From Phycisphaerae bacterium (GTDB lineage: Bacteria > Planctomycetota > Phycisphaerae > SM23-33), in NCBI GenBank assembly GCA_018335035.1, contig JAGXKT010000014.1, positions 1 to 53,954 on the forward strand: a stretch of DNA of 53,954 nucleotides, in the 5' to 3' direction. This document shows, one piece after another, positions 1 through 7,992 of the stretch. Within the stretch, counting starts at the first letter, position 1. The number at the start of each line of letters is the position of its first letter. The notes beneath the pieces were generated by a model that worked only from the letters and a program-made list of their open reading frames with translations, searched no databases and was not told the DNA's origin. The position numbers and the translations under genes are program-made.

Positions 1-127
1 CCTTGGGGTGGCTGACCTCGACGATCGGCACGGCGTTGGCGATGCCGCGGTCGGTGATGATCTCCTTGCAGTCGACGTGTCCGCGTGCCCCGGCGGCCGT
101 GGCGGTGAGCTTGTTGTACACGTCGGC
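1..127 (-). pseudogene. internal fragment of sufB at window edge
   Basis: These 127 bases are identical to 2200-2326, an internal part of the intact sufB gene further right, including the codon for its conserved Cys248. Identity stops abruptly at base 128, where a Wzz-like reading frame in a different register begins. Nothing else of sufB is present on this side, so this is not a second functional gene. The exact length suggests a de Bruijn graph overlap at a contig end rather than a biological duplication, although a real tandem rearrangement cannot be excluded from the sequence alone. Confidence 0.75.
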
Positions 128-518
128 TCGGGCGCGTCGGTATCGGCTTTCGGTTTGCCCTTGGCCGTCTGCAACTGCGCCTCGATCGCGGCGATCTTGG
201 CCTCCAGCCCGTCGAGCGCGCGGTGCCGTGCGTTGGCCTCCGCCGCCCGCGCCACGGCGTTGACGACACGCGCCGCCTCGACCGCGTCGGTGCTCGTCAT
301 CGAGATGCGTACCGACCGGCCGCTCGGACCGCCGTGGCCCGATGCTCCGCGCCGCGCGAGGCGGATGCCGCGCCGACGCCCGAGCCGTCGTCCGGGTCCG
401 TTACCCTCAGCACCGCCGTGGCCGTGTGGAACGCGCAACCGCCCGCGCACACCAACACCACGCACGCCAGCGTGCAGAGTGCGGTTGGCCCGGCCGAGTG
501 TGTCCCGTGCGTGCTCAT
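128..518 (-). pseudogene. broken Wzz-like chain-length lipoprotein paralogue
   Basis: From the ATG at 516-518 the frame encodes a lipoprotein-type N-terminus (hydrophobic stretch, then Ala-Gly-Gly-Cys). A short TATAVLRVTDP segment follows, matching YTAEALLHVNHP in the neighbouring full-length gene, but the frame ends at TGA 297-299. The downstream homology (VRISMTSTDAVEAARVV, then an Ala-rich coiled-coil start) matches the IRVSVTGDNPEECAII region of the neighbour but lies in another frame. It is open from the ATG at 298-300 to the junction at 128. A single indel near 310-330 would join the two parts. The 3' end is lost at the sufB-fragment junction. It is either a degraded duplicate or a sequencing or assembly error. 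Confidence 0.6.
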
Positions 519-675
519 GGCGGCTTCGGCGTGTTGGCGACGCTCCGCGCGGCACTCGCGCGGCTCCAGCCCCCCACGACACCTCGCAGCATACCGCCGT
601 GGCGGCGTCGCCGTCAACCGATTTGCCGCGGCGGTTTTGGCAACACGCCGCTGGCGAACGCGCCGGGTCCGATCG

Positions 676-1869
676 CTACGGGCGGGACAGCCGCGTCGCC
701 GGGCGAGCCGGACTGATGACCGTCAAGGGCGGCTCGCCCTTGGACAGCAGTTGCAGCTCCAGCAGGCGGTTTCTCATGCGGTTGATGCGGGCGTGCTTCT
801 TGACGAGAGCGGACTCGTATTCGGCGCGATCCTCCTCAGAGGCCTTGCCCTCGGCGGCGAGCTTATCCTCGATCTGACGAGCGTCAGTTTCCAGTTTCTG
901 GCGCTGTTGGGCAAGCTTCTCCAATTGCTCAGCGTAGCTGTCCGGCGCGGTCAGGCGGTCCTGGCGGAGCATCTGCGCCACCTCGAGCACGCGAGCGCGG
1001 AGCTGCTCGGAAATGCTGTCGCGGCGCGTTTGCAGGTTCTTGACAACGAGGTGTTCGTCGTGGAACTTACGGCGCGCGTTTTCCAGCTCCGCTCGCAATT
1101 GCGACAGTTGCGAGCGCAGACTTCGGACGATCGGGTCGTTCTCGGCGGCGAACTGCGCTTCGGGTAATTCCGCGAACTGCTCGGGCGTGTACTGTTGGAC
1201 AACGAGCTTGGCGGCGTCCGCCGCCTCCTTTTCTCTGCGTGCCTCGGCGATCTGTCGGTTCAGCTCGCGCATGTTGTATTCGACCATGGCCTGCTGACGT
1301 TGCAGGTTGCGCAGACGTGCCGACTCGGCCGTTGGGTTGCCGTCGATTTGGGCGAGTTCGGCCTCCTGGTCGTGCAGAAGCTCGTGGAGGTTTTCGAACT
1401 CCTTCTGGTAGCGCCCGATGGTGCGATCCAAGGCGTCCTTCTCGGCGGCCGCTGCGACGGCGTTGGCGATGATCGCGCATTCCTCCGGGTTGTCGCCGGT
1501 TACGGATACGCGGATCAAGTTTGCGTCTGCGACGGGCGTGATCGACACGTGCCGCTGCAACGCGGCGACGATGTGGTCCTTGTGTCTTTCGAAGAAGCTG
1601 GTTTGCCGGAAATCGCGGGTGTACTGCACGTCCCGGTCGGTGGCGGCCTTTTCCAGGACCTCCGGGCGCCTGGCCAGCACGGCGGCCTCGGCCGTCATGC
1701 GTTCGCACTCCTGCGGCGAGGGCTGCCTGGTGCCGTTCTCGAGGTCGCTGACCTTCGGATGATTGACGTGCAGCAACGCCTCGGCCGTGTAACGCTGACA
1801 GCCGCAGACCAAGCCGCCGACGGCGCAGGCAGCCGTAACGGTAATGACAAGGCGACGTGTGCTGTTCAT
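676..1869 (-). CDS. Wzz-like chain-length determinant lipoprotein with long coiled coil
   Basis: The 397-residue protein is predicted to be a cell-envelope component related to polysaccharide co-polymerase (Wzz) proteins, which set O-antigen or exopolysaccharide chain length. It begins with Arg-Arg, a hydrophobic stretch and a lipobox-like Val-Cys-Gly-Cys. A Wzz-type alpha/beta segment follows (about residues 25-130, with IRVSVTGDNPEECAIIANAV typical of the family). About 200 residues of charged Leu/Gln/Arg-rich heptads then predict a long coiled coil. I chose the ATG at 1867-1869 because GGGGAG precedes it at proper spacing and upstream codons look non-coding. The usual second transmembrane helix is not obvious at the C-terminus, so it may be a lipid-anchored variant. 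The neighbour is a broken shorter paralogue; no polymerase or flippase lies in the window. Confidence 0.6.
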   Translation of the reverse strand: MNSTRRLVITVTAACAVGGLVCGCQRYTAEALLHVNHPKVSDLENGTRQPSPQECERMTAEAAVLARRPEVLEKAATDRDVQYTRDFRQTSFFERHKDHIVAALQRHVSITPVADANLIRVSVTGDNPEECAIIANAVAAAAEKDALDRTIGRYQKEFENLHELLHDQEAELAQIDGNPTAESARLRNLQRQQAMVEYNMRELNRQIAEARREKEAADAAKLVVQQYTPEQFAELPEAQFAAENDPIVRSLRSQLSQLRAELENARRKFHDEHLVVKNLQTRRDSISEQLRARVLEVAQMLRQDRLTAPDSYAEQLEKLAQQRQKLETDARQIEDKLAAEGKASEEDRAEYESALVKKHARINRMRNRLLELQLLSKGEPPLTVISPARPATRLSRP

Positions 1870-1942
1870 GGGCTTTCTCCCCGAATGCCGATTCCGGCGT
1901 CCCTTGCGATCCGGCGCCTCACGCGAGACGCTGATTGCCAGG

Positions 1943-1948
1943 ATTATG
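1943..1948 (-). promoter_or_regulatory. putative -10 element (CATAAT) for Wzz-like gene
   Basis: On the minus strand the sequence reads GCCATAATCC about 75 bases before the ATG at 1869. It resembles the TANNAT boxes ahead of other genes in this window. No convincing -35 hexamer was seen. Confidence 0.3.
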
Positions 1949-2052
1949 GCCCCGTGCCGCGGGGGCGTCAAGTAGGTTGGCGCACTCGGTTGCCCACCAC
2001 GAGGTTGACGAACTCCTGCGGGTCGTCCGCGCGAGCAAGCAAGTTGTCATAA

Positions 2053-2079
2053 GACCCGTATGGGCTCGCCCTACGGGTC
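2053..2079 (-). terminator. hairpin directly after sufB
   Basis: GACCCGTA and TACGGGTC form a perfect 8-bp stem around an 11-base loop that itself contains GGGC/GCCC. The hairpin overlaps the sufB stop codon and is followed on the minus strand by a short T/A-rich stretch but no strong T tract. It is either a weak intrinsic terminator or a member of the palindromic repeat family seen elsewhere in the window. Confidence 0.45.
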
Positions 2080-3010
2080 AGCTCAGCAGGCCGGCGATGA
2101 TCAGGTCGCCGGCGGCGTCCTCGGTCAGCCCGCGGGCCATGAGGGTTTGGAGCTGCTTGGAGTCGACCGAGCCGAGGGCGGCCTCGTGTGTGACGTGGGC
2201 CTTGGGGTGGCTGACCTCGACGATCGGCACGGCGTTGGCGATGCCGCGGTCGGTGATGATCTCCTTGCAGTCGACGTGTCCGCGTGCCCCGGCGGCCGTG
2301 GCGGTGAGCTTGTTGTACACGTCGGCGCGGGCGTCGTCGCGGACGGCGACGCGGCTGGTCAGGGCGCCGCGGGCATCTTCGCCGGTCAGGTGGCCCGTCT
2401 CGCGGATGTCGATCTTGTCGTCGCCGCGGCCGGCGACCTTGGCGGTCATCTCCAAGACGCTTCGCGGCCCGCAGGTGGTCTCGTAGTCGATTTTGAGTGT
2501 GCCGACGCGCCCCTCGACCAGCTCGAAGTCCGTCCGGAAGCGGGCGTCTTCTGCCAGCGTGACCTTGGCCTTGGGCACCACGAGCAGCCCGCCGGCGTCG
2601 GAGTGGATGTGCCGCTCGAAATAGCTGTACCGCGCGCCGGCGCCGATGCGGATGTCGGCGTTCATCAGGTGCTGGATGTCCGTGGCGTTGGGGAACACGC
2701 AGTGGGCGATCACGTCGATCTTTGCGCCGGAACCGACGGCGAAGTCCAGGTCGATCCGCTGGATGCCGGCTTGCTGGAGCAGCCCGAAGCACATGTGCAC
2801 GGGCTTGGCGATCACGGCCCCGTCGGCGACGACGATGCGCAGCCGCACGCCCTCGTCGTGGCTTTCGACGTCCACGTCCAGCCCGGCAACCGCGCGGGAC
2901 GAGACGACCTCGTTCAGACCGATCAGCAGGTGCGCGGTGTCCTCGTCGCCCACGGCCGCGTGGATGCTCGCGATGTCGGCAAGTTGTCTCGCAGGTTGTT
3001 CGTCGGTCAC
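2078..3010 (-). CDS. sufB: SufB/SufD-family Fe-S scaffold (minimal SmsB-like)
   Basis: The 310-residue protein is the scaffold partner of the SufC ATPase and builds Fe-S clusters in the cytoplasm. The SufBD beta-helix core carries the C-terminal signature HEAALGSVDSKQL (His275-Glu276), followed by a Gly-Leu-Thr-Glu-Asp-Ala tail helix. Cys248 aligns with the scaffold cysteine of E. coli SufB (Cys405), and the His-Glu pair aligns with His433-Glu434. The GTG start at 3008-3010 overlaps the sufC stop in a GTGA, so the two genes are translationally coupled. It is much shorter than E. coli SufB (495) or SufD (423). No sufD, sufS, sufU or sufE is nearby, so the pair resembles the minimal SMS-type system. 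An internal piece (2200-2326) recurs at the window start. Confidence 0.85.
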   Translation of the reverse strand: MTDEQPARQLADIASIHAAVGDEDTAHLLIGLNEVVSSRAVAGLDVDVESHDEGVRLRIVVADGAVIAKPVHMCFGLLQQAGIQRIDLDFAVGSGAKIDVIAHCVFPNATDIQHLMNADIRIGAGARYSYFERHIHSDAGGLLVVPKAKVTLAEDARFRTDFELVEGRVGTLKIDYETTCGPRSVLEMTAKVAGRGDDKIDIRETGHLTGEDARGALTSRVAVRDDARADVYNKLTATAAGARGHVDCKEIITDRGIANAVPIVEVSHPKAHVTHEAALGSVDSKQLQTLMARGLTEDAAGDLIIAGLLS

Positions 3011-3741
3011 GGCATCTCCGCCAGCGTGGGGGCGTTCTTGTGGTCGCAGGGGATGCACTTGTTCCGGAAATAGCGGACGATCTCGTCGGACGGGCCCTTG
3101 TCGACGATGTTCCCGCAGCAGATCAGGAAGGCGTGCTGGGCCCAGCCGAGGACTTCCATGCTGTGGGTGATCAGCACGACGGTCGTCCCGGCGTCTCGCA
3201 GCAGGCCGATGGCGTCGTGGATGCGGTGCAAGCTGTCGACGTCGATGCCGCTGTCGGGCTCGTCGAGCAGGACGAGCCGCGGGCGCATCGCCAGGATGCT
3301 CGCCAGCTCGACCTTCTTTCGCTCGCCGCCGCTGAGCGTGGTGTCGACGGCGCGGCCCAGGTAGCGGGCCGGGTCGAGCCCGACCTGCTGCATGGCCTCG
3401 GTGATGGTCTCATCGTCGGCGCCGTCGGCGCCGCAGGCGATGAACCGCCGCAGGGGGAGCCCTTCGAACCGGGCCGGCTCCTGCCAGCCGAGCGTCATGC
3501 CGCGCCGCGCCCGCTCGTCGACGCTCAGCCCGCGGATCGACTCGCCGTCGAGGCGAATGTCGCCGTCGATGTGCCGATAGCCGTCCAGGCCCATCAGCGC
3601 GAACGCCAGCGTGCTTTTGCCCGCGCCGTTGGGCCCCACGATCGCGTGGACGTACCCCTCCCACAGATCGAAGGACAGCCCGTTGAGAATCGCGCTGCCA
3701 TCCAGCGACAACGAGAGATTGTCCACGTCCAGCAAGCTCAT
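3007..3741 (-). CDS. sufC: SufC-type Fe-S assembly ATPase
   Basis: This 244-residue ABC-type ATPase powers the Fe-S scaffold in the cytoplasm. It has Walker A GPNGAGKST (residues 36-44), signature LSGGERKKVE with the SufC-typical Lys-Lys, Walker B LVLLDEPDSGID and switch His in ITHS. The length matches the family (about 250). I preferred the ATG at 3739-3741 over an upstream GTG (3795), because homology starts at MSLLDVDNLSL. A TATGAT box lies 20 bases upstream. It is the first gene of a two-gene operon whose stop overlaps the GTG of the sufB partner. Confidence 0.92.
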   Translation of the reverse strand: MSLLDVDNLSLSLDGSAILNGLSFDLWEGYVHAIVGPNGAGKSTLAFALMGLDGYRHIDGDIRLDGESIRGLSVDERARRGMTLGWQEPARFEGLPLRRFIACGADGADDETITEAMQQVGLDPARYLGRAVDTTLSGGERKKVELASILAMRPRLVLLDEPDSGIDVDSLHRIHDAIGLLRDAGTTVVLITHSMEVLGWAQHAFLICCGNIVDKGPSDEIVRYFRNKCIPCDHKNAPTLAEMP

Positions 3742-3853
3742 GCGTTCCGTCCGGTGAATCATCATAGCATCGCGGCCGGCGTCGCGATACAACACGGGGC
3801 AATTGCCTGCGGCGCACCGGCCGCGGCGCGACGATCAGGATGGAGCCGAACGC
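3742..3853. promoter_or_regulatory. divergent promoter region sufC / dut
   Basis: On the minus strand GCTATGAT (TATGAT at 3761-3766) stands 20 bases before the sufC start. On the plus strand GATACAAC (TACAAC at 3788-3793) stands about 60 bases before the dut GTG. Both fit the TANNAT-like boxes that recur in the window. The -35 elements are not recognisable. Confidence 0.4.
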
Positions 3854-4309
3854 GTGAGCGAGCCGATACACATCAAGATACGTCGCAAACCCGGTTGCCA
3901 GGACGTGCCGCTGCCGCAGTACATGTCCGCCCATGCCGCGGGCATGGATGTTCGGGCGGTCGTGGACGCCGACGTGACCGTCGCGCCGGGCGAGATCGCG
4001 CTGATCCCGTGCGGGTTCTCGATGGCGGTTCCGCCCGGCTACGAGGCGCAGATGCGTCCGCGCAGCGGGCTGGCGCTGCGGCACGGCGTGGTGATGGCCA
4101 ACGCGCCGGGGACGATCGACGCCGACTACCGCGGCGAGGTGTGCGTGGTGCTGGGCAACATCGCGCGGGAGCCGGTGACCATCGAACGCGGGATGCGGAT
4201 CGCCCAGATGGTGATCGCGCCGGTGACGCGCGCGACGATTGACGAGGTTCAGACGTTGGACGAGACGGCCCGCGGCGACGGCGGCTTCGGCTCGACCGGC
4301 GTCGATTGA
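3854..4309 (+). CDS. dut: dUTP diphosphatase (trimeric dUTPase)
   Basis: The 151-residue enzyme hydrolyses dUTP to dUMP and pyrophosphate, keeping uracil out of DNA and supplying dUMP for thymidylate synthesis. All five motifs of the homotrimeric family are visible: AAGMDV (1), PRSGLA (2), GTIDADYRGEV with the catalytic Asp (3), RIAQMVI (4) and the P-loop-like GDGGFGSTG (5). The GTG start at 3854 is chosen because GGAG sits eight bases upstream and the family length (about 150) fits. The stop TGA is close to the ftsK start, so the two genes are probably co-transcribed. Confidence 0.95.
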   Translation: MSEPIHIKIRRKPGCQDVPLPQYMSAHAAGMDVRAVVDADVTVAPGEIALIPCGFSMAVPPGYEAQMRPRSGLALRHGVVMANAPGTIDADYRGEVCVVLGNIAREPVTIERGMRIAQMVIAPVTRATIDEVQTLDETARGDGGFGSTGVD

Positions 4310-4344
4310 TTCACGAAGCCGGCGGTGCGGACGGACGGACACGG

Positions 4345-6774
4345 ATGACCAGGAACACGGACAAGGACGGAAACGACGCCGCGACCGGCGCCGGGCGCTA
4401 TGGGCGCTTCGGCCGGTACGTGGTGATCCTCGTGCTGGTCGGCACGACCGCGCTGGCGTGGGTCAGCTTGCTCAGCTACTCGCCGACCGATCCCCCGGCC
4501 GGGTGGGTCTACCCGCCGACCGACCACGTGGACAACGCCGCGGGTCTGGTCGGCGCGCACGTGGCCTATACGCTGCGGTACTGGCTCGGCGGGGGGGCGT
4601 ACATGGGGTTGCTGTTCGCGACGATCGCGGCGTTCGTGCTGGTCTTCGGCGGACGGATCGACGCGCTGCCGTGGCGCATCGGCGGCGTGGCGCTGATGAT
4701 GGTCGCCACCAGCGCGGCGGTGTACCTGATTGCGCCGTCGATGAGCCAGGACGTCGCCGCCGGATCGGCCGGCGTGGTGGGCATGACCATCGGCGAGTTG
4801 CTGCTGTCGCGCTTCGCAGCAGTGGGCAGTTGGCTGATCGTTCTCGTGACGCTCAGCGCGGGGATGATGCTTGCGGCCGATAACCTGATCCTGCGGCTTC
4901 CCACGGCCGGGCGGAAAGTCTGGGACAAGCGCGGTGATCTGGCCGAGGCGCTGCGGCGCCGGCGGGGGGTGCAGGTGGCCGAGGCGCGCGGCGTGACGGG
5001 CTCGCCGCGTGCGGCCGCGGCGGTGCCGGCCTCGGCGCGCCGCCGAACGCCGCGCCAGGACGGCGCCCCGGCACAAAAGACGCAGGCGAAGCCGGCGCCG
5101 AGCCGTTCGGGCAAGACGGACACGTCCGAGAAGCGGGCCCGGCTGTTGCCGTTCGGTCGGGGCGACAAGGACACGGTCAAACCCGCCGACGGGCGCGGCG
5201 CCAAGGCCGACGCGGGGCGTGCGTCCGCTTCCGCCGCCGGTGCCGGGGCGTCGGAGTATGCCTCGCCGTCGACGGACCTGTTGGCCGAGCCGTCCGGCGG
5301 GTATATCGAGTCGCAGGAGGTCCAGGCCGCCGAGAAACGCGGCGTGCTCCAGCAGACGCTGAACGACTTCAACGTTGAGGCGCGGGTCGTCGGGCACATG
5401 ACCGGTCCGGTCATCACGCTGTTCGAGCTGGACCTGGCGCCGGGGGTGAAGGTCTCGCAGGTCTCGAACCTTTCGACGGACATCGCCCGCGCGCTGGCGG
5501 TGCCGGGCGTCCGCGTGGTCTCGCCGCTGCCCGGACGGGATACCATCGGCATCGAAGTGCCCAACATGGACAAGGAGATCGTCCGCCTCAAGGAGCTGAT
5601 GGCGCTGGCGCCGGAAGCGGTCGACGCGATGGCGCTGCCGCTGTACCTCGGCAAGGACGCCGGGGGCGGGGCGATCATCTCCGACCTGGGCACGATGCCT
5701 CACATGCTTATCGCCGGAACGACCGGCTCGGGCAAGAGCGTCTGCATCAACTCGATCATCGTGGCGCTGTTGATGACGCGCCGTCCGGACGATGTGCGGT
5801 TCATCCTGATCGACCCGAAGATGGTGGAGATGGCGGCGTTCGAGAAGATCCCGCACCTGCTGTGTCCCATCGTCAACGACATGCGCCACGCCGAGGATAT
5901 TCTCGAATGGGCGGCGACCAAGATGGACGAGCGCTACGAGCTGCTCAAGGAGGCCGGCGTGCGCAACCTCGCCGGTTTCAACAAGCTCGACGCCTCGAAA
6001 ATCTACGAGCGTTTCGGCGCCGAAAGTGACGAGGAACGCGCCAAGGTTCCCACGCATCTTGCTCACTACGTCATCATCGTCGACGAGCTGGCCGATTTGA
6101 TCATGACTTCCAGCAAGGAGGTGGAGAACCACATCATCCGGATCGCCCAGAAGGCCCGCGCGGTGGGTATCCACATGATTCTCGCCACGCAGCGACCCAG
6201 CGTGAACGTAGTGACCGGGCTGATCAAGTCGAACATGCCGTGCCGGATCAGCTTCCGCGTGGCCTCGCGACAGGAAAGCCGTATCGTGCTCGATCAGAAC
6301 GGCGCCGACGTGCTGTTGGGCCGCGGCGATATGCTCGTGCTCGAACCGGGCACGAGCAACCTGACCCGCGCCCAGGGCACGTATGTCGACGATTCGGAAA
6401 TTCGCGGCGTGGTCAAGGCCCTTCGCCGCGGCGGCGAGCCGCAGTACAACGCGGAGTTGATGCGCCTCGGACAGGCCGGCAGCGCCCGCGACGGCGCCCA
6501 GAAGCGGGACGAACTCTTCGACGATGCCGTCGAGATCGTCCTTGGCGCCCGGCGCGGCAGCGTCTCGCTGTTGCAGCGCCGGCTGTCGATCGGCTACAGC
6601 CGCGCCAGCCGCATCATCGATCAGATGGCCGACGCCGGCCTGCTCGGAGACTACAAGGGCTCCCAGGCCCGGGAGTGCCTTATGACGCTGGAAGACTGGC
6701 AGAGCTACAAGGCGTCGGTCGAGGCCGACCAGTCCGGCGAGTCCGCCGCCGATGGCGAGCCGACCAGTTCATGA
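4345..6774 (+). CDS. ftsK: DNA translocase FtsK/SpoIIIE
   Basis: The 809-residue septal motor moves chromosome ends through the closing septum. An N-terminal membrane domain with four helices (about residues 28-185) is followed by an Ala/Pro/Arg-rich linker (about 200-310). The RecA-like motor has Walker A GTTGSGKS (from residue 458) and Walker B VIIVDELADL (Asp580). The C-terminal winged-helix gamma domain carries RRGSVSLLQRRLSIGYSRA, which reads polar KOPS-like sites. I chose the ATG at 4345. A TTG at 4306 overlapping the dut stop is possible but would add 13 residues without homology. The linker is short compared with E. coli FtsK (1329 aa) and like SpoIIIE. Confidence 0.94.
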   Translation: MTRNTDKDGNDAATGAGRYGRFGRYVVILVLVGTTALAWVSLLSYSPTDPPAGWVYPPTDHVDNAAGLVGAHVAYTLRYWLGGGAYMGLLFATIAAFVLVFGGRIDALPWRIGGVALMMVATSAAVYLIAPSMSQDVAAGSAGVVGMTIGELLLSRFAAVGSWLIVLVTLSAGMMLAADNLILRLPTAGRKVWDKRGDLAEALRRRRGVQVAEARGVTGSPRAAAAVPASARRRTPRQDGAPAQKTQAKPAPSRSGKTDTSEKRARLLPFGRGDKDTVKPADGRGAKADAGRASASAAGAGASEYASPSTDLLAEPSGGYIESQEVQAAEKRGVLQQTLNDFNVEARVVGHMTGPVITLFELDLAPGVKVSQVSNLSTDIARALAVPGVRVVSPLPGRDTIGIEVPNMDKEIVRLKELMALAPEAVDAMALPLYLGKDAGGGAIISDLGTMPHMLIAGTTGSGKSVCINSIIVALLMTRRPDDVRFILIDPKMVEMAAFEKIPHLLCPIVNDMRHAEDILEWAATKMDERYELLKEAGVRNLAGFNKLDASKIYERFGAESDEERAKVPTHLAHYVIIVDELADLIMTSSKEVENHIIRIAQKARAVGIHMILATQRPSVNVVTGLIKSNMPCRISFRVASRQESRIVLDQNGADVLLGRGDMLVLEPGTSNLTRAQGTYVDDSEIRGVVKALRRGGEPQYNAELMRLGQAGSARDGAQKRDELFDDAVEIVLGARRGSVSLLQRRLSIGYSRASRIIDQMADAGLLGDYKGSQARECLMTLEDWQSYKASVEADQSGESAADGEPTSS

Positions 6775-6805
6775 TCGCCGCGGTTGCTCGCAGGCGCCGC
6801 AGCCG

Positions 6806-6811
6806 TACAAT
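6806..6811 (+). promoter_or_regulatory. putative -10 element (TACAAT)
   Basis: CGTACAATGATC lies between ftsK and the glycosyltransferase gene. Its predicted transcription start falls at about 6818, on the GTG that may start the next gene. That gene is therefore either leaderless or starts at the in-frame ATG 6869. Confidence 0.45.
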
Positions 6812-6817
6812 GATCCC

Positions 6818-7927
6818 GTGAGCGAATCGCCCCCGTCAAGCGCCGCGCCCGACCCCCCGCAGCGTCCGATGCGCGTCGCGTGGGTCGCCGGGCGCGAGAC
6901 GATCTTCCGTCTGGCGGCGGTGCTCAAGCCGCTGGCGATCTCCCTGATGGACCGGGTGGTGCCGCTGGTGGTGCTCTGCCCACGGCGCGCGGATGCCGCC
7001 GCGTTGCCGCAGCCGCCGGTGGACGTGGTGCGCTACGGGGTTCGCGACCGCTGGGCGCGGCGGCGGAGCGGCTCCGGCGGGCTGGTTTCTGAGCTGTCGG
7101 CCCGCCGGGTGGCGTTGCTGCACGCGCTGGACGCCGAGGCGGCGCCGCTGACGCGGCGCCTGGCACAGGCGCTGGATTGCCCCTACGTGCTCAGCAGCTA
7201 CGACGCGGCCGCCGCCGACGGCATCGGCCACCTGGACGATCGCGGCCGCGCCGTGCTGGCCGCCTCCGACCGCATCCAGCAGGGGCTGCTGGAGCGGCGC
7301 GTCGCGCCGGCCGACCGTATCTTCCTGCATCGCCCGGGCGTGGTCCGCGTGCGGCGGGCGACGTGCTTCGTCGAGCCGGACAAGGCCGCCGCCATCGTCG
7401 CGGCTGGACCGCTGAGCCGCGCCCGTCCCTTCGAGACGGTGCTTCGTGCATTTGCCGAACTTCACGCCCGCGGGCACCAGTGCGTCTACTTCGTGATCGG
7501 TTCCGGTCCGGCCGACCGCCGCCTGCGACGCCGCGCATCCGTGTTGGGCTTGTCCGGGGAGTTGACGTTCGTGCCCGAGCAGCCGGCGTGGCAGTTGACG
7601 GGCATCCTCAAGGACGCGGACCTGTTCATCGCACCGGTGGCGGGCGAGCGGGTGAACCTCCCGGCCTTGCAGGCGCTGGCCGCTGGCGTGCCGGTGCTTA
7701 GCGCGGCGGGTCCGGCCTCCGACTTCCTTCGCGACGGGCGGACGGTCATCGGCTATCCGCCCGAGGACGCCGACGCCCTCGCCGAGCGGCTCGAAACGCT
7801 GCTGGACGATCACGCCGCGGCCGAGCGACTGGCGGCTGAGGCGCTGACGTACGTCGGCGAGCATCACGCCCCCGACACCGCGGCCGAGGCCATCGCCGAG
7901 GTGTATCAGTCGGTGCTCGCCGGGTGA
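6818..7927 (+). CDS. glycosyltransferase, family 4-like
   Basis: The 369-residue protein resembles GT-B-fold glycosyltransferases of family 4, which transfer sugars from nucleotide-sugar donors at the cytoplasmic membrane face. The N-terminal half (from MRVAWVAGRE) has the expected alternating hydrophobic strands. The C-terminal half contains the donor-site pattern VFIGSGP-like YFVIGSGPADRRLR, FVPEQPAWQLTGILKDADLFI and LPALQALAAGVPVL, where a canonical EX7E motif would sit. The first Glu of that motif appears to be replaced (GERVNLPALQALA), so activity is uncertain. The start is GTG 6818 or ATG 6869; neither has a clear ribosome binding site. Donor and acceptor cannot be named. Confidence 0.7.
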   Translation: MSESPPSSAAPDPPQRPMRVAWVAGRETIFRLAAVLKPLAISLMDRVVPLVVLCPRRADAAALPQPPVDVVRYGVRDRWARRRSGSGGLVSELSARRVALLHALDAEAAPLTRRLAQALDCPYVLSSYDAAAADGIGHLDDRGRAVLAASDRIQQGLLERRVAPADRIFLHRPGVVRVRRATCFVEPDKAAAIVAAGPLSRARPFETVLRAFAELHARGHQCVYFVIGSGPADRRLRRRASVLGLSGELTFVPEQPAWQLTGILKDADLFIAPVAGERVNLPALQALAAGVPVLSAAGPASDFLRDGRTVIGYPPEDADALAERLETLLDDHAAAERLAAEALTYVGEHHAPDTAAEAIAEVYQSVLAG

Positions 7928-7992
7928 ATCCAGGTCGACGATTGATGCGAACAACGGCGCGCCGTGGCGTTCAGGTCGCTTGTCCGTCGGTC

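Noticed and set aside
1-617. IS-mediated duplication at the left edge
   Set aside because: No transposase fragment, terminal repeat or target duplication is visible; an assembly overlap of 127 bases explains the data.
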